Below the pieces are notes generated by a model. The model did no database searches. It was not told where the DNA came from and saw only the letters and a list, made by a program, of their open reading frames with translations. Both the position numbers and the translations under genes were made by a program. Shown here piece after piece: positions 27,031 through 41,110 of a stretch of DNA of 64,000 nt (positions are counted from its first letter, which is position 1; each line of letters begins with the position of its first letter). The DNA comes from Viscum album (Eukaryota > Streptophyta > Magnoliopsida > Santalales > Viscaceae). The stretch spans positions 422,412,138 to 422,476,137 of the forward strand of contig OY728120.1 of the NCBI GenBank assembly GCA_963277665.1, read 5' to 3'.

Positions 27031-28128
27031 GTGCATTTCATTTCTTACCTCTAAATGATTATGTAATATTATAAATGCATGAATGTACTGGATATATATG
27101 ACATATATGATATCTAAATCATGAATACCATTCTGGATATAATGGATACATGAACAACGTGTAATTATAAAGGACTTATTTTTGACTCAAGTACCAATGA
27201 TCGTTAAAACGACCGTTATTAACTTAAATAATTACATAGTGTTCATGACATGGTAATAAGTGATATAAAAGGAATAATGAACTTGAAAAGGTTATTAAAC
27301 AAGTAGAAATTAACTCAAGTTTATTATTTAGGACATTAAAGAACGACCGAGTCAAGTCGGACCCGAGGTATGGGACTTCGTCTCAATCTCCTTTCAATGA
27401 GGCATATTTTGTTTTATTCACAACCTTCTTTTATACGATGTATAAACCCCTTTGACATTTACGTTTATCCAAAAGGAATATTTTTTATATGAAGCGTTTT
27501 ACTAAACGACAAAAGGGAATTTTTTGTCGTACGTATGCGGCAACAATGACTTCTCTGCCCCCATGACCATTATTTGAGTTTCAGCTTCCTCTACAAGATA
27601 TACCTTCTTTTTAAAAGAAAAATAAGTACCATGTTTTACTTTTCTTTTATTTTGGTATTGAAAATGGTTTTCATAATGTTTATATATCAATGTGTTGTAT
27701 TGATATCTTGTGATTGAAAGGTGGAAATGTTATGTTTCATTTATGCATGTTTTATGTGATACGATTATGTTGAGGTTCTTGGGCATTATTATGAAGATGG
27801 GTGGTTCCATGATAAACTAAGGGTGGGTGAGCCCGATATAGCTCTCCAATGCATTTGGTAACATGTAGGAGTGAAACGTTAAGGTTTCTCCGAAGAGATT
27901 TAGGGAATATACTGTGATGGGTATTCCAAACGTAACCAAGAGGGTTACTCCCTACGTAAGAATGTTATGAATGCCTCAAGTTACCTTTATGTCTTATGAT
28001 TTCTATGATTTTTTCATGATTTTATGAGGTATGTTAAAGTGATTATGTTTTATGGGTAAAGTATGATTTCATTCTTATGTATATATGAACTCATGTTTTC
28101 TTTCCATATTTTTTTATATAACCCATAC

Positions 28129-28145
28129 TGAGCTTTTTATGCTCA
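28129..28145 (+). other. TGAGC/GCTCA hairpin, 3' LTR copy
   Basis: Identical to 19889-19905, about 280 bases before the end of the 3' LTR. Confidence 0.55.
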
Positions 28146-28426
28146 TCCCAAGTCTTTTTTGAAATGTTATTCACAGGTCAAGGGAAAGGTACAAGATATG
28201 TTGATAGTGTCAAGGAAGTTTCAAGAAAGAATCCATGTTTTATTTTAAATATGTTCCGTTTATTGGAAAAAATGAATACTATATTTATGTAACCACTTTG
28301 TTTAAATGTGGAATGTAATGCAAGTTTTTTGATCTAATTCTCTAAAACTCTGATCCTGAAAAGATCCACAATGTGTAATCTTGTAATAACTCAATATTAA
28401 GTAAGGTTTAAGGCTGGGGCCTTATA

Positions 28427-28431
28427 TAATA
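28427..28431. repeat. Probable 5-bp target-site duplication, right
   Basis: TAATA, one mismatch to TTATA at 16599-16603. Confidence 0.55.
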
Positions 28432-31000
28432 ATTTTACCATAATTTTTTTACTAATAATTAAATATATATCCATTGGGGATATTAATTTAGAATCTTAAT
28501 GACCCTTAATATTTTATGAAATTAACAAAACATGGGTAAAATTAGAAGTATTAAATATTTAAGGTTCCTATACTGAAAAAAATAATATGATTTAATCTAT
28601 CATCCCTTAATAAAACCAAAAATGGATAGTACAAGTATATGGAAATAGTGATATAAATCTGAAAATATATGATAAGGAAAATAAATACTTTGATGCCCTA
28701 AATTATGACACATACATTCTCTCCTAAGACAATTCGCATTCTTCTTGCATTATTTTTGGCTCAATATATGTTGTTTTATGTTATATCCCTTTTATTTTTC
28801 TTAACCTAATACAATGAAATTACATTTTATTTTTCAAATACCAACTTAGATGATCTAACAATAATATAGTAGTTTATAGATACTTTTTCATTAATATTCA
28901 ATATTCTTCATAATTAATCCAAGACTGTAACATATAGGTTTAGTGTTTTTGGATATTATATAAATAAATAATTTATTTCATGAAACAATGAAAATTATTA
29001 CATAATCACTCAATATTATAACCCTACTAGGAATATCATATTTCATACTTTATAACATATATTATGGAATGGGAAAATAATAAATCGGCAAGAATATATG
29101 CATGATATGGATAATAATATGAGATAAAAATAGAGGATCACAAGTGGACATATGATGAAAACTTATATATTAGAACATAATCAAGGTTCATGAACAAAAT
29201 ATATGAATGAAATACCCAATAATACATTGATCATTAAATAGTATTCAGGACACGAGGCTTTGGAATAATAGAAGAATTGAGTCATTGGAGTGTGGAGAAA
29301 TGAATCAATAATCAAGATAACATAACATAGTTATGTTCTATAAAATAACAATATGGTATAAACATAGACATATAAATCATAAATATGTCAATGATAAAAT
29401 CCAATAAATTCATATATTATATGACAGGCATAAGAACCTCCTCATGACATCATAAACTTGGGCTAACTACCCACACCCTCTATGGTTTTCCACATTTTGT
29501 AGCCACCTGCATCCCATCCTAATAACATGATATATAAAATATTACATGTTTAATTAGAGGGATATATTAAACGCATGTATCACATATTAATTAAACATAA
29601 ATATGTGTTCCCCATGGACATACATGAATTTTTAATCCCACTATATATTTATCAATTGGTTAAAATGATTTTGTTTCATGATGACTTCTATAAAACATTT
29701 CTCTAATAAATCATGCGAAAGAATGTGGACGGTATCATTTTAATATATCAAAAATTATGATAATAAACAATAAATTATTTTGAAATAGATTAAAACTAAT
29801 TTATAAATGATCAAAAAAATTAATTGAATATTAACAGGAAATATTAATTAAGGTTTTAATAAATACTTATTCCAATGAAATATTTTCTTAAAAATAAAAA
29901 TAATGATTTAATTTGAATGAAATAATAACATAAAATAGAGTATTTATAAAAAATACAGAACAGTAGAATGAAAATGAGTTCTTATAGAATATTATTAAAA
30001 CAATTCCTCTCACATTGTAAAATTAATTCTTATATAAAATTACTCATGAACAAACTTTTAAAAAATATTCATTTCACATTTTTGTAAATATATAAAAATC
30101 AATAAAAAAACCACGAATAAAATATTATATAAACATTCCTTTAATTTTTTTCTAAAATAATGTTTCTTATAAAATGAATCTAAGAAATTATTTCAATATA
30201 TAAAATGGAAATTTAAAAAAATAAAGAATACGGATATGGAGGGGAATGATTCGAGAACAAAAATATGAGTTAAGCCCAACTCCAATTAGAAGAAAACATT
30301 AAATTTTTTAGCCAAATGAAATGGAAAATGTAGTACTAAATATAAAACCCAAAAATAACTAGATTTAAAAAATGGGATTTATTTTAGAGATAAAGAATAT
30401 ATAATTTTCCTTAGTATTAATTTATACATATATAATATCATATTCAAATTAATATCATAAACGAAGCCCTTATAGCTTTGGTAAAGATTGAATAAGAAAA
30501 CATTAAAAGAGAAAACATAATAGGGATGATAAAATAAATTGAACATAATGAATTATAACAAAATAAATCCATGGGTCAAAATATACATTTTAAAAAAACA
30601 AATTTGGTGAATTCAAACATATTGATCTGGAAGAAAATTTTGTTAAAAAAATCCATTTGAAATTGGTAATGAATATTTTATTTGAAAAAAAAATAGTTAA
30701 CAAGAAATGATAAAAATAAAACAACTGATAAAATTAAAATAATAATGAAATATTTTAAATAGTTATTTTATAAAGTAGAAAATTTAAAATATTTGTGTGG
30801 TTTGAAATGTGTCTCAAAGAAAGGAAATTTATATGAAAACAACGAACATTAAACTTCTTATTGTTTGGATCGGCTCCAAATGATAGTGTAAATTAAGTGT
30901 TATGTTTAAAAATAAGAAAAATATATGTTTTTTATTCTACTTTACAACATTCATTTATAATTTCTTATGAACTATTGATTATTCATTATTGGTTAAAATT
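28432..31000 (-). other. AT-rich relic, probably the upstream part of the interrupted minus-strand element
   Basis: By geometry this continues the - strand Ty3/gypsy element split by the chromovirus, so gag and its 5' LTR are expected here. A block near 29465-29525 (CACCCTCTATGG...CCACCTGCATCCC) weakly resembles the CC-rich block shared by the LTRs at 5721-7605 and 12524-14445. I could not align the rest, and no Gag motif is visible. Confidence 0.35.
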
Positions 31001-34000
31001 AATATCTCATAGTTAAATTTCCAATATCATTTTTTCTAGCCTTATTATGGATTTTATAGTACATTATCATTTACCATTGTTTTATTAATGAATAAATTTT
31101 TTAAAATATGTGTATAATTTTTTTAATACAGTTTTAATTTCAAAATTTCAATTAATGGCAGTTATAATTATGATTCAAAAAGAGCGGTTAAAATATCTTT
31201 TTTTGGAATTTTGATCCAATAAAAAGAATTTATATTTATAATTAGTAAAATTACATGATTATATTTTACAATTATAGAACTAATAAAGAAACATAAATTA
31301 ATAATTATATCAATATTGTTTCATTATATATGTTTTGTTGTTAGTTCATGATGGAAAAATTATAGTACAATTGATTTTGGTGGTAAAACCAACTCAAATA
31401 AGTCTATGTTATAACTAATGAATGAGTTTGGACAGTGAAATTAATTATGGTATTATGATTATATTAATAAAAATTGATGTTAATATTACATAGTTATACT
31501 TCATAGTGAGTGTTATTTGGGGTTGTAGGTGATAAATCAAACAAATGGAATAAAAAACTCAATACATACTTTGACTGAATTTATCCTTCTTACACATATT
31601 CTTTTAAAATGAACGACTGATTACTTCTTCGTATGGAAAATGGTCACCAAACATGGGATAATAAATTATAAGTGTGAATTATTTAGTTTATAATTTATAT
31701 AATTTAAGTATATAAGTTATTTTAAGAGGGTAGGATATGTGTCCTTTTGTAAGTTAAAATTTGTGACATTTCTATGGAAAATTCAGTTTGGTGATGGGTA
31801 TATATGGATTCACATTTGTGTTTGGTGAGTTAGGTAATAAAATATTAGGGATATTTTATATTTACTTATAAAAAGACAATGTATCTTTATAATGTCAAAA
31901 TACCATGTTAACAGCAGAAAATCATACATATTTTAATATATTTATTCTGTCTACATTTACCTTGTTTAAAATTTTACCACAGTAATATAATATATAATTA
32001 AAATATAAAATGACCCTCCAACAAAATTTTTAAATTATTATTTAAATTTTTTACTAAATTTAGTAACAATTACAATAATAAGTATTTAATATATATATCT
32101 TATAAATGAAAATATATAATATAAGGGGAATTATTTTCTATATAAAAATTATATTTTAAGTAGTGGGTTGTATTATTTTATATCCTATCAATTATTAATC
32201 TTTACAAGAGTTTTAATATATATTTTATGAATTTTTATAATTATAATTTATTAAAATAAAAAAAATAATTGGAAATTTTATTTATTAAAATAAAAAAACA
32301 TTACATATACAAAAATAAAAAAAGTATTTATTGAACATTAAATGATTTTTATCACAATACATTTATTACTAAATATATTTCCAAATACTTTATTACATTA
32401 ATTTATATTTGAATATATATTTGAATAAAAAATATTTAATATATATATATATTTGATAGAAATACATAATATTTATCAAAAAATCATTTTAATTAGTTAT
32501 TATAAATTTGTTTTTTATTTGTTTTATTAAAAATATAGTTTTCTTAATAATGTTAAATATTACATTCCCAATCTTTTTAAATGTATTTTTGTAACTGTAA
32601 AAAAATATATCATGATTTTTAATTCACTTTTATGTGTATTACAAGATATTGATCACATAACATTTATTTGAATGTAAATGAATATCAAAATTGTCATGTG
32701 TCATAAAGGAAGAGATCCACATTGTGGAAAATAGTTAATGGTGTAAGAGAATAATGTGTTAGTGATGAAAGGGGTTATGTTTTGGGTAAAATTAAATTTC
32801 AATTAAAATATAACAAAAATAACTTGGTAGACAATAGTGCACCAGATATAGGTCCACCTAGTACCTAGTTGAGCTTGCAGAGGCATTTCACCCCATCATT
32901 TTCCACTATGTACCTTATATAAGAACACCGGGTCCCTGATGCTTATAAAACACCATGGGATATTCTCTTTTCCTTCTCCCATCCATCGAATTATCTATGA
33001 TTATACATTCATAAATTTTTTTATCTAACTACGAATGTCCCTTAATGAGATTCATCAACACCTTATCCCATTTCATCAATGAGATGAGAAGTGAAATATG
33101 TAATTTCTTCGATCATTTGTGATACCCCATAACATACTGATAGGTGAGGAACTAAGAAACATAACTCATTATATCATTATTCAAATGCAGCCACCCATAA
33201 TAGAACTATATATCTTGATGAATCTTATTCTAATAACATTGAATAATCGATATTAAATAAGAATAACCTATGACCTCTGCTCTTATACTAATTGGGATAA
33301 CCACTCTCTATTTAATATATAAAAGTAATTGTTTATTATATTTTCAACATATAATACATTTCAGACAATATAATATGTTAAGAATGATGTAAAAATATAT
33401 ATTTGGGTATTTTTTATATATCAAAAATTGAAAAGATACATTGATCAACGGTTCCAAAAATTCCTTAAGATGGTTCTCCTTTATCTCTTCATATATTTTT
33501 TAGAAGAGAAAAATCATATGACCCTCTTCTAAATTGTTTAATTTCTAAAATTTATTCCTCTAACAAAGAATTATTTCCATTTTACTCCCGTTCCTATATG
33601 TACAATTAAAATGTTAAATGATTATAGGTATTCTACTAACTAACTCTATATATTTTCATGTATCCTTGATAAAATATATTATTCAAAAATATTATACTTG
33701 TATATACCATTAATAAACTATATACGAGAATTTGGTTCATATATTTCATGTCACAGACTTATGCGTCTATCCATAGATATTATGTTAGGCACTACTTATC
33801 TATTAGTTTAATATTACTGGAGCCATATGATTCCATATGATTCTTTTGTAATAGTATCACTCCAAAATCAATATCATATCCATCATATTAATTTTTAAGA
33901 TACTATTTTAGATAAAGGAAAGAAAATATTAAGAATTAAAACACCCCATATGTTGTAAAAATTCCATATCCCATATGTTTTAACAATCAAATTTCAGCCA

Positions 34001-35482
34001 TCATTCTAATGGATATTCTATGGGACACTATGAAAATTGACAATGATAAATTAGTGATAATATCAAGAAAATATAGAGAATATATTTATCTTTAACATTT
34101 TCATAGGGGTTTTATAGGGTGTTATTACATGAAAATTATTATGGTGTATTGAAATTTCATACTCAATGACTACTTAAAAAAACATCATACAATCTTATTC
34201 ATAAAAATAATCATTTTTTAATCATGAAAAATTGTTGATATTTATTCATTATTCTATATGTTATCATGGGATATCACTAATTTTCCCCTATTTTAGAGTA
34301 TATCTTTGTATATTTATTGAAATATGAATAAAATAAAATGTACATAAATTTACCTTTCATCATATAAATAAACATAATTGGTGTGTTAAATAGTATAAAT
34401 AGAATAACCGTGAACTCATAAAACCCAAATCATGTTCTAAAAACCCGGTTTTAAATGTTCTGAACACTTACTCTATATTGTAGATATTCATGTTTTTAGA
34501 TGCCATCACCAAATACAATACAACATGTCCATCAACAACTCTAAAAAGAAACATCCCCTAGCTTAGATCATTTAGTTCCATTACATTGGTGAGAAATGGA
34601 AACCCTAAAATTATTGTGAATGTATTTCTTTAATCATATGATGGATGAATAAAATAATGGGAAAAATGAATATGGAAACATTTATAAATATTACCATAAG
34701 AAGTCCATGAACGTTCATGAGTGAGTAGATAGAAAGTTGGAGTTCCACTTTATTTCCATAAATTCATCAAGACTCAAATTATTTATTACATTAATAGGCA
34801 TGATATTGATATTTTTCTATGATTCAGAAAGGATATTTGAAAATTTTATGTCCCTAGAGTGTATGGAATTGAAAACCTTTTGAGGTCACTCATTCTTATG
34901 GATTATTCTAAAGAAAAATTACAAATAATTATTCACTTATAGATATGGATACTAAGTCTTCTATATTATTTCTTATTGATAGAATGTATTTAATTAATAT
35001 TTCATAAGTATATACATGAGAAATTGCCTCTAAATAGGGGATATTGATGCTTAATTTCTTATGCATCTTAATAAATTATTTATTATGTTCAACTTTTTGG
35101 CTTGTCAAATCTTCTATGTAAAGAGTATACTAGTTTTATATGGTTTTGGTGCCACATAAGCAGGTTTATTTTTAGGACAGTCCTTAACTAAAGATTTTTT
35201 AGTTTATTCTTCCTCTAGTGTCTTCCCCTATCCAGCATTGTCAGATTAATTACATGCACTTTATCACATAAAAACAACTACTAAAAGTACAATATATTCA
35301 CACTAATAAGAACTATATCTGTATTATACTCTAATGGATGAGCCTTTTAATTACTAATAAATGTACCCAATAATTAATCAAATAACGTCACAGTGAAATA
35401 CCCCACATGATTCACATGGTTAAATAAGTAGCCTAGTGTTTTTTAATTTTGGTTTCATTAGTTTTCATCATTTGATCTTCTA
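31001..35482. other. Long AT-rich stretch without recognisable gene
   Basis: Extremely A+T-rich, with no open frame of note. A TGTGATACCCC motif at 33118 resembles LTR starts of plant Ty3/gypsy elements but has no partner. A TATAAAA near 32945 follows a more GC-balanced patch at about 32820-33000, perhaps an old LTR promoter. I see nothing else. Confidence 0.4.
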
Positions 35483-38400
35483 TGAAACCCCATAACTTAT
35501 TTCTCATGTAATAATAATATTATAGTTTAGTTTTATTAAAATTTAATGTTATCTGTACAAAACATAAAAATTAAACACAATGGAATTTTATTTAATTAAA
35601 AACCAATATGTTTAAATTACAAGAAGATCAAAAGGACACCATACTAGCAAAAAATACCTACTAAAATCCCTATCAGAGTAGATGAGAGACAACCTAACAC
35701 AATACCATGAGGCAGTTGGTATTAATGATCCTTCGGGTCAGTCATAATGAAAAATATTATGTTCAGAATCATTGTAGCTATACTAATCAACAGGTGTATA
35801 ACAACGACCATTTTTTCACCAAGCTATATTGAATATGGATCACTATGAATCATGTTTTTATAAGGCCTTAATCCGACCGTCTCTCCTTAGGCGACCATTG
35901 AGTTCTAATGGCTATAATTTTATTCATTGGTCATTTTGGTTTATTAATTGAAATTATATAATTATAATTTATTTTTCCAAAATATTTATGTTTTTTATTT
36001 TAAATATAATATAACCTCATATTATGAACATTAAAAGGAAGATGGTTTAATATTTTGAGCTACACTATGTTAAATTTTAAAATATGGTGAGGATTTAAAA
36101 AAACTTTCAAATATTTCAAATATCATGTAAATGTTTTCATTCATAATACTTAAACAACGTTTTATCAAAACTATATCTTTTATTTTTATAATACTAGTAT
36201 AATGTTTTCGTATAGATTTATTAACTTTTAATTTATCAATTTGTGTTTTATAAATTTAGAGTTTATAAAAACTATGAGGAATTTGTGTTTTGAAAAACAC
36301 CTATATATGGGTAATGAAACCAAGTATAATAGTCAACAAAAAATATATCCACATGTGCCATCCCTCTAGCTAGGATGAAGGAGGCAGCACGCTCTAGGTG
36401 GATAAGCCTATCATTTTTTCCACTGCACATGATATCTTGTGGGTGAGTGTGCACGAATTGTGAATTATAGGTCTAGTGAGCATAGGGAATAGCTACCCCT
36501 AAGGCCACACAAAATCACGTGTAAGGGGATCAGAGCACGCCACCATGTGGGGTGGCACAACGTCATGGGTGGGTGTAGAGCGTGCCCCCAGAACCCAATA
36601 CTGGGCGGTACCGGGAGGGGGAGGGTGTATTCTGAGCCTATTCCTGGAGTCCTAGGCTTATAAAAGGCCACAAAACATCCATTCATTTCGAGGTGGGACA
36701 ATGTAAATCGTCCAGAATCGAATCCAGACCATGGGATAGGGTCATGTGCGATTTGGGACATCTATGTTGATTTGGCGTTTGATCCTCAGTGGAAGCGGTA
36801 TCTTGAAGTGTTTTCTTCGTCATCCGATCCATCACAGATTTAATATCGACTGATACTTCTTTTTAAAACTCAATGTCTCACTATAGCCATTATTACATGA
36901 TGATTATCTATTCTTAGATGTTATTCATTTTCAAAACCCCAAACTCATCCCCATCCATCAGATAAAGGCCAGGTCCAGTCCTGGCCATCCATTCATTTTC
37001 CAATTTTTCTCTTCCCATGAAATATTCATCTACTTCATGTGCACCACACCGGTAGGTTTTCTTCCCACATTCACAATTTTCCACACCTGTGACTCCTTTC
37101 ATTACTATCTGAGACTCCTTTCCCTCAAATTCTACAAAGATCGACTCCCCTGATAATATTATAAATAGAATAGGCCTTTGTTTATCCATGAAAATAACAT
37201 TAAAAATAAATTATTTAAATATTATAAATATTTCAATTTTTTAACCCAAATCCTACTGATTCTCCTTCCTCCAGCCCCTCCTTCAAACCTCCTTTAATTT
37301 TCCTGAGACTCTCCTCTTCAACCAGGTAAGGGAATACGTTGTCTTGTTTTTTTCATTGAAGGTATAAACATATATATTTATACTCAAAAAATATATATAC
37401 ATCATTACGGTTAGGTTAAAAGTTTCTCTTATGCCGATCCTAGGTCATCTGAATTTTGGGTTCAAGTGGTTTTCTGAAGATAAGGGTTTACATTATAAAT
37501 AAAAAACATAATTATGTACTTTTTATATATGCAGTTATTTGTATATATATAGTTAAGAGTGTGACCTACCATTTTTATTCTAATGGCATGACCTTTTCCC
37601 TACATGATGATCTTAACCCCTTAACATAAAAGGCTTTGTGTGATGTCGATGTTCGATATTTTTATAAGTATATATAATTATGTATGGAGAAAATATTGTA
37701 AATAAAATTTTATAAGAAATGTATTAATGTATTTCATAGAAAAACATTTATAATTTGTCGCTTGATTTTCATTTTATATACACTAGGTTAACTAATACTA
37801 CTTATGGGATAAAATCATGAAAGTGTCAATTATTTTTTTTGTAAGTATTTTATGTATAATCGATTATAAATAATTTATTTTCAGACATGTGAATATATGT
37901 CTATACATGTAAACTTTGATCCTCAATTTTATTTATAATTTTCTAAAGACTGATAAGAAAGAATAAAACATGTTGTTTTCAAAATATTTCTAGTTTTTTC
38001 TTAAAAACACTACTTTAATACCCCTGGGTAGAAAACGTTTTACAAATCACTATACCCTAATTTTGGATATTCCAAATTATTACACTTTTTATGCTTTTAG
38101 TTATTGTGGGGAGTTCATGTGTATAATATTTGGGGTTTACTACACTTACATTCATATTTATGAATAACTTATTTTCAAACATATACTAAATGGTGTTAGT
38201 TGTGGTTGAATTTATTTCTCTTCTTGTTTAACATTATGTGTACCATTATGATATATTAAACATTATAATACCAGTAATGAATGATTGTGAAACTATGTGT
38301 TTAATACCCCATATGAAATATTTGGTTTATCTTTTTATCAATTAATCACCCAATCCATGATGAAATTCAAATATGTATTTTATTAATAATATTTTAGTGT

Positions 38401-39600
38401 TTAGGGTTCTCATTTTATGTTATATATCATGTATATATTTTTGTTCATTATTTTTCATCACATATTCCATAATATGCTTATCATAATCAACATTCAATGA
38501 CATACCCACATAGTTGATAGTTTTATAATTAATACTTATATTAATGACTCACTATATATATGTAAATTCTACTGAATATATTTAAAACTCTTATAAACTT
38601 TTATGGAATTATGAATTGAATTATTTAATGTGGTATGGGACACCTTGAATAATATGAAATGAAAAATTAAATATTTAATGTCCTAAGGGGAATTTTGTAT
38701 ATATGACCATGTTTGGCATATGAGGAATGTAATTGACTTGGTATAACGGTTTGGGGACTAGTTAATGAAAGCCAATTAGTGCATCAATTGTTCTCAGGAG
38801 ACAATCAGGTCATGACGCGAGGCCATCGAAATTTTAGGTCTTGACAAGAGGTCTTGATAGGGCCTGGTATTATATGTTCCCTCATTATGTTTATGATAAT
38901 TAATTAACCATGTGGATATTCAAATAGTATAATATCTGTGGTTAAGAGCCTGTATATTATGAGTATCAGAAGATGTAAATTCTTATGGCATGATGTTTAT
39001 TATGCACTCAGAGATTTTTTATTAGCCAGTTATGGCATATAGTTGGTGGTGAAATAAATTTAAGTTATTACTATTATGATCAACTATGATCATGTATTAT
39101 TCTCTTTTATAAATTTGTTACTTGAATATCCACATCTTACACATTATAGTTGAATTAATTTTACTTATTATTCTGAATGAGAATTCCTATAATTGAATCA
39201 TGTTTCCCTGTAATCCTATTAGAATGATTTGAATTGTGATCTTTTAATTTGTAGACAATTGTTATTTTATAATACAAGTGTTAGTTCATTTCTTAAGAAT
39301 ATGTATTATGGAAATATTTAATGTAATTTTTTAAAACTGTTATAATTAGTATTTTTTTATATTTAAACCCCCTTATTGGTCATTCGTAGGGCCACCATAT
39401 TTTTTTCAAATAAATTTTTCATGTATCAGTTTTTAGTGGAAGAAACATGATAGAATAGGATAGTTTTCACGAACCCGAACCGAATTGATCCTCTATTTTG
39501 GAATTGATTTGTAAAATATAAAATTCCTGGTTTTTTTTAAAAAATTACACATAATGTTTTAAGGTACCAACTCTGGGTATTCTGGTGTTGGGTTTTTATA
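35483..39600 (+). repeat. Left LTR of the LARD-like element
   Basis: 4118 bp, starting TGAAACCCCATAAC and ending GGGTTTTTATA. It is colinear with 41111-45220: same AT-rich start, GC-richer block at about 36330-36780, TATA box, CTCTTCAACCAGGTAAG block near 37310, and AAGGTACCA...GGGTATTCT block near the end. Minus-strand frames at 36272-36761 arise from the GC-richer block and have no known relative. Confidence 0.86.
36659..36665 (+). promoter_or_regulatory. TATA box of the left LTR
   Basis: TATAAAA within AGGCTTATAAAAGGCC, downstream of a GC-richer block. The right LTR has TATAAAG at 42279-42285 in the same context. Confidence 0.65.
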
Positions 39601-41110
39601 GTTGGTATTAAAGGATTCTGTTTAGTTTACACTAGAAAACCAGAACTGAACAGAGAAAAATTTACATAAGCAGTACTAAGTGTGATGTTTTCATAATTTT
39701 CAGATAGAAAACAAAAATACCAGTCTTTTGTATCTTCCCTTTGAGTCCATAGATACCATAGTTTCTATATCCAACCACTACAACTTTTTGAACTATGTAC
39801 ACATTCTTATTACATTCAAACACCTCTATGATGTGTCAAACTCTCCCTATGTACTTCAACTCCACTGAGGAGTGGGTTTTGACTACCTCTTTATGATGAA
39901 AACCCAATTTCGATCCTACATACATAGGGGAAGGTACATTGAGGGAATTATTAAATGCTTCCCCATATAAGAAGGCATCTAATCCCTTATATATTTCCAT
40001 GATGCTGCAGCAGCGGGTGACCTCCGTGGCGAATATATTTTCCAAATATTGTCTTATGGCCATTATGGTCAAGTATTTGAATTTTAAAACCATGAAATTG
40101 AATCTTTCTATTCTGTCTACAGAAATCAATCATATACTGATGTCTCTCATCTATACACCCCTCATGTCTAAATTTGGATACATCATATGTGTACCCACGA
40201 GAAAGAACTAGACTACCCGGGTTTCATTTGGTTCATTGAGATCAGGTGTTTTGATTTTTTTTTTGTGATTTGTGTAATTAGAAACATAGGAAACCATTAG
40301 TTTTGGGTGTAGTGTACTAGTTGTTTAAAAAAAAATACAATTTTAGGTTTCTTCTTTCTCCAATCCTTTTAGTGTTTGTGCTTTTGAATGAATTTCGCTG
40401 ATTGGACATTCATAATTTTTTTAGATGGAAGGACAAATCCATATCTTATCTCTTCTCATTGAGGTACTATAGGGAATTAGGGTCAGAAAGTGTGCACAAG
40501 ATTACCTCCCCTTGTAAAACCAATGAATAACATGCCAACAACTTTACGAGATATCGAATAGTCCCTAAATTATCTGTTCCTATCAAGGGAATTATTAAAT
40601 CTACCACCACATAGACATTTCTCATCTCACTGAGTATAGATGAATGGGAAACTACCATGAACATATTTTCATATGCTTCACTCTATCCCAAAACATCACA
40701 ACCAGGGTACGGTTTCAAGAGGCTACCTTGGAGGGGAAAATTCATGCATCCTACATGCACCAAATCATGAGCTTCAGTTTGTATGACCACGTCTATGACA
40801 TTGAAATTATCAAACAAGATACGGTATGACGAGTTCTTAAAGAGTTTTTCCATTCGGACATCTCTGGACTCTACCATTCAAGCCTTCCTCAAGAAGCCCA
40901 ACCGTACACTACATGAGTTTACCCCATACATCCCGAGGACTGTATGGGATAGGGAAGCAGAAGAATTGAAAATCAATTTGGGTATTTAGCTGAGCACACC
41001 TATGGATCCTCCATGATGGATGATGTGGAGAAGAACATCAGAGAGTCTCTTTTTATCATGGTTTTATGAAATGTATTGCGAGGTCGCAATTCTTTTTAGG
41101 GAGAATAATA
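39601..41110 (+). other. Interior of the LARD-like element, no recognisable protein
   Basis: It begins with the primer site and ends with a weak purine-rich run before the right LTR. Short frames occur on both strands (- strand 39836-40129, 97 codons; + strand 39939-40211, 90 codons; - strand 40467-40664; + strand 40783-40989). None shows RT, protease, zinc-knuckle or integrase motifs. A block reading GGGAATTATTAAAT occurs twice (near 39945 and 40577), hinting at an internal duplication. A broken gag cannot be excluded. Confidence 0.5.
39602..39613 (+). other. Primer-binding site (initiator-Met tRNA type)
   Basis: TTGGTATTAAAG directly after the left LTR end, close to the canonical TGGTATCAGAG. 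Confidence 0.7.

Larger units (their letters stand above)
16604..28426 (+). mobile_element. Del/Tekay-type Ty3/gypsy chromovirus, near complete
   Basis: An 11.8 kb LTR retrotransposon with all parts in order: 5' LTR 16604-20186, PBS just after it, one gag-pol frame 20321-24836, purine tract 24835-24848, 3' LTR 24849-28426. The LTR ends are TG...TA rather than TG...CA; the same TA end is seen in the third LTR copy at 58430. The two LTRs are close in length and, in the first 200 or so bases, differ at fewer than ten positions in a hand alignment, so this is the youngest full element here. Pol is inactivated by 15 stops and one frameshift. It sits inside the protease region of a - strand Ty3/gypsy relic. 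The Del/Tekay assignment is inference from the very long LTRs, the single gag-pol frame and the chromodomain-like tail. Confidence 0.96.
24849..28426 (+). repeat. 3' LTR of the chromovirus
   Basis: 3578 bp, TGTAACATCC...CTTATA, colinear with the 5' LTR. TATA box at 26271-26277, CpG hairpin at 26993-27030, TGAGC/GCTCA hairpin at 28129-28145. The flanking five bases TAATA resemble the left TTATA. Confidence 0.96.

Noticed and set aside
33118..33150. TGTGATACCCC as the start of another LTR
   Set aside because: No partner LTR, target duplication or end could be found; only a short motif match.
34600..34930. Weak Gag-like wording on the + strand
   Set aside because: It needs several frame changes and stops, with no zinc knuckle or protease after it; similarity is at chance level.
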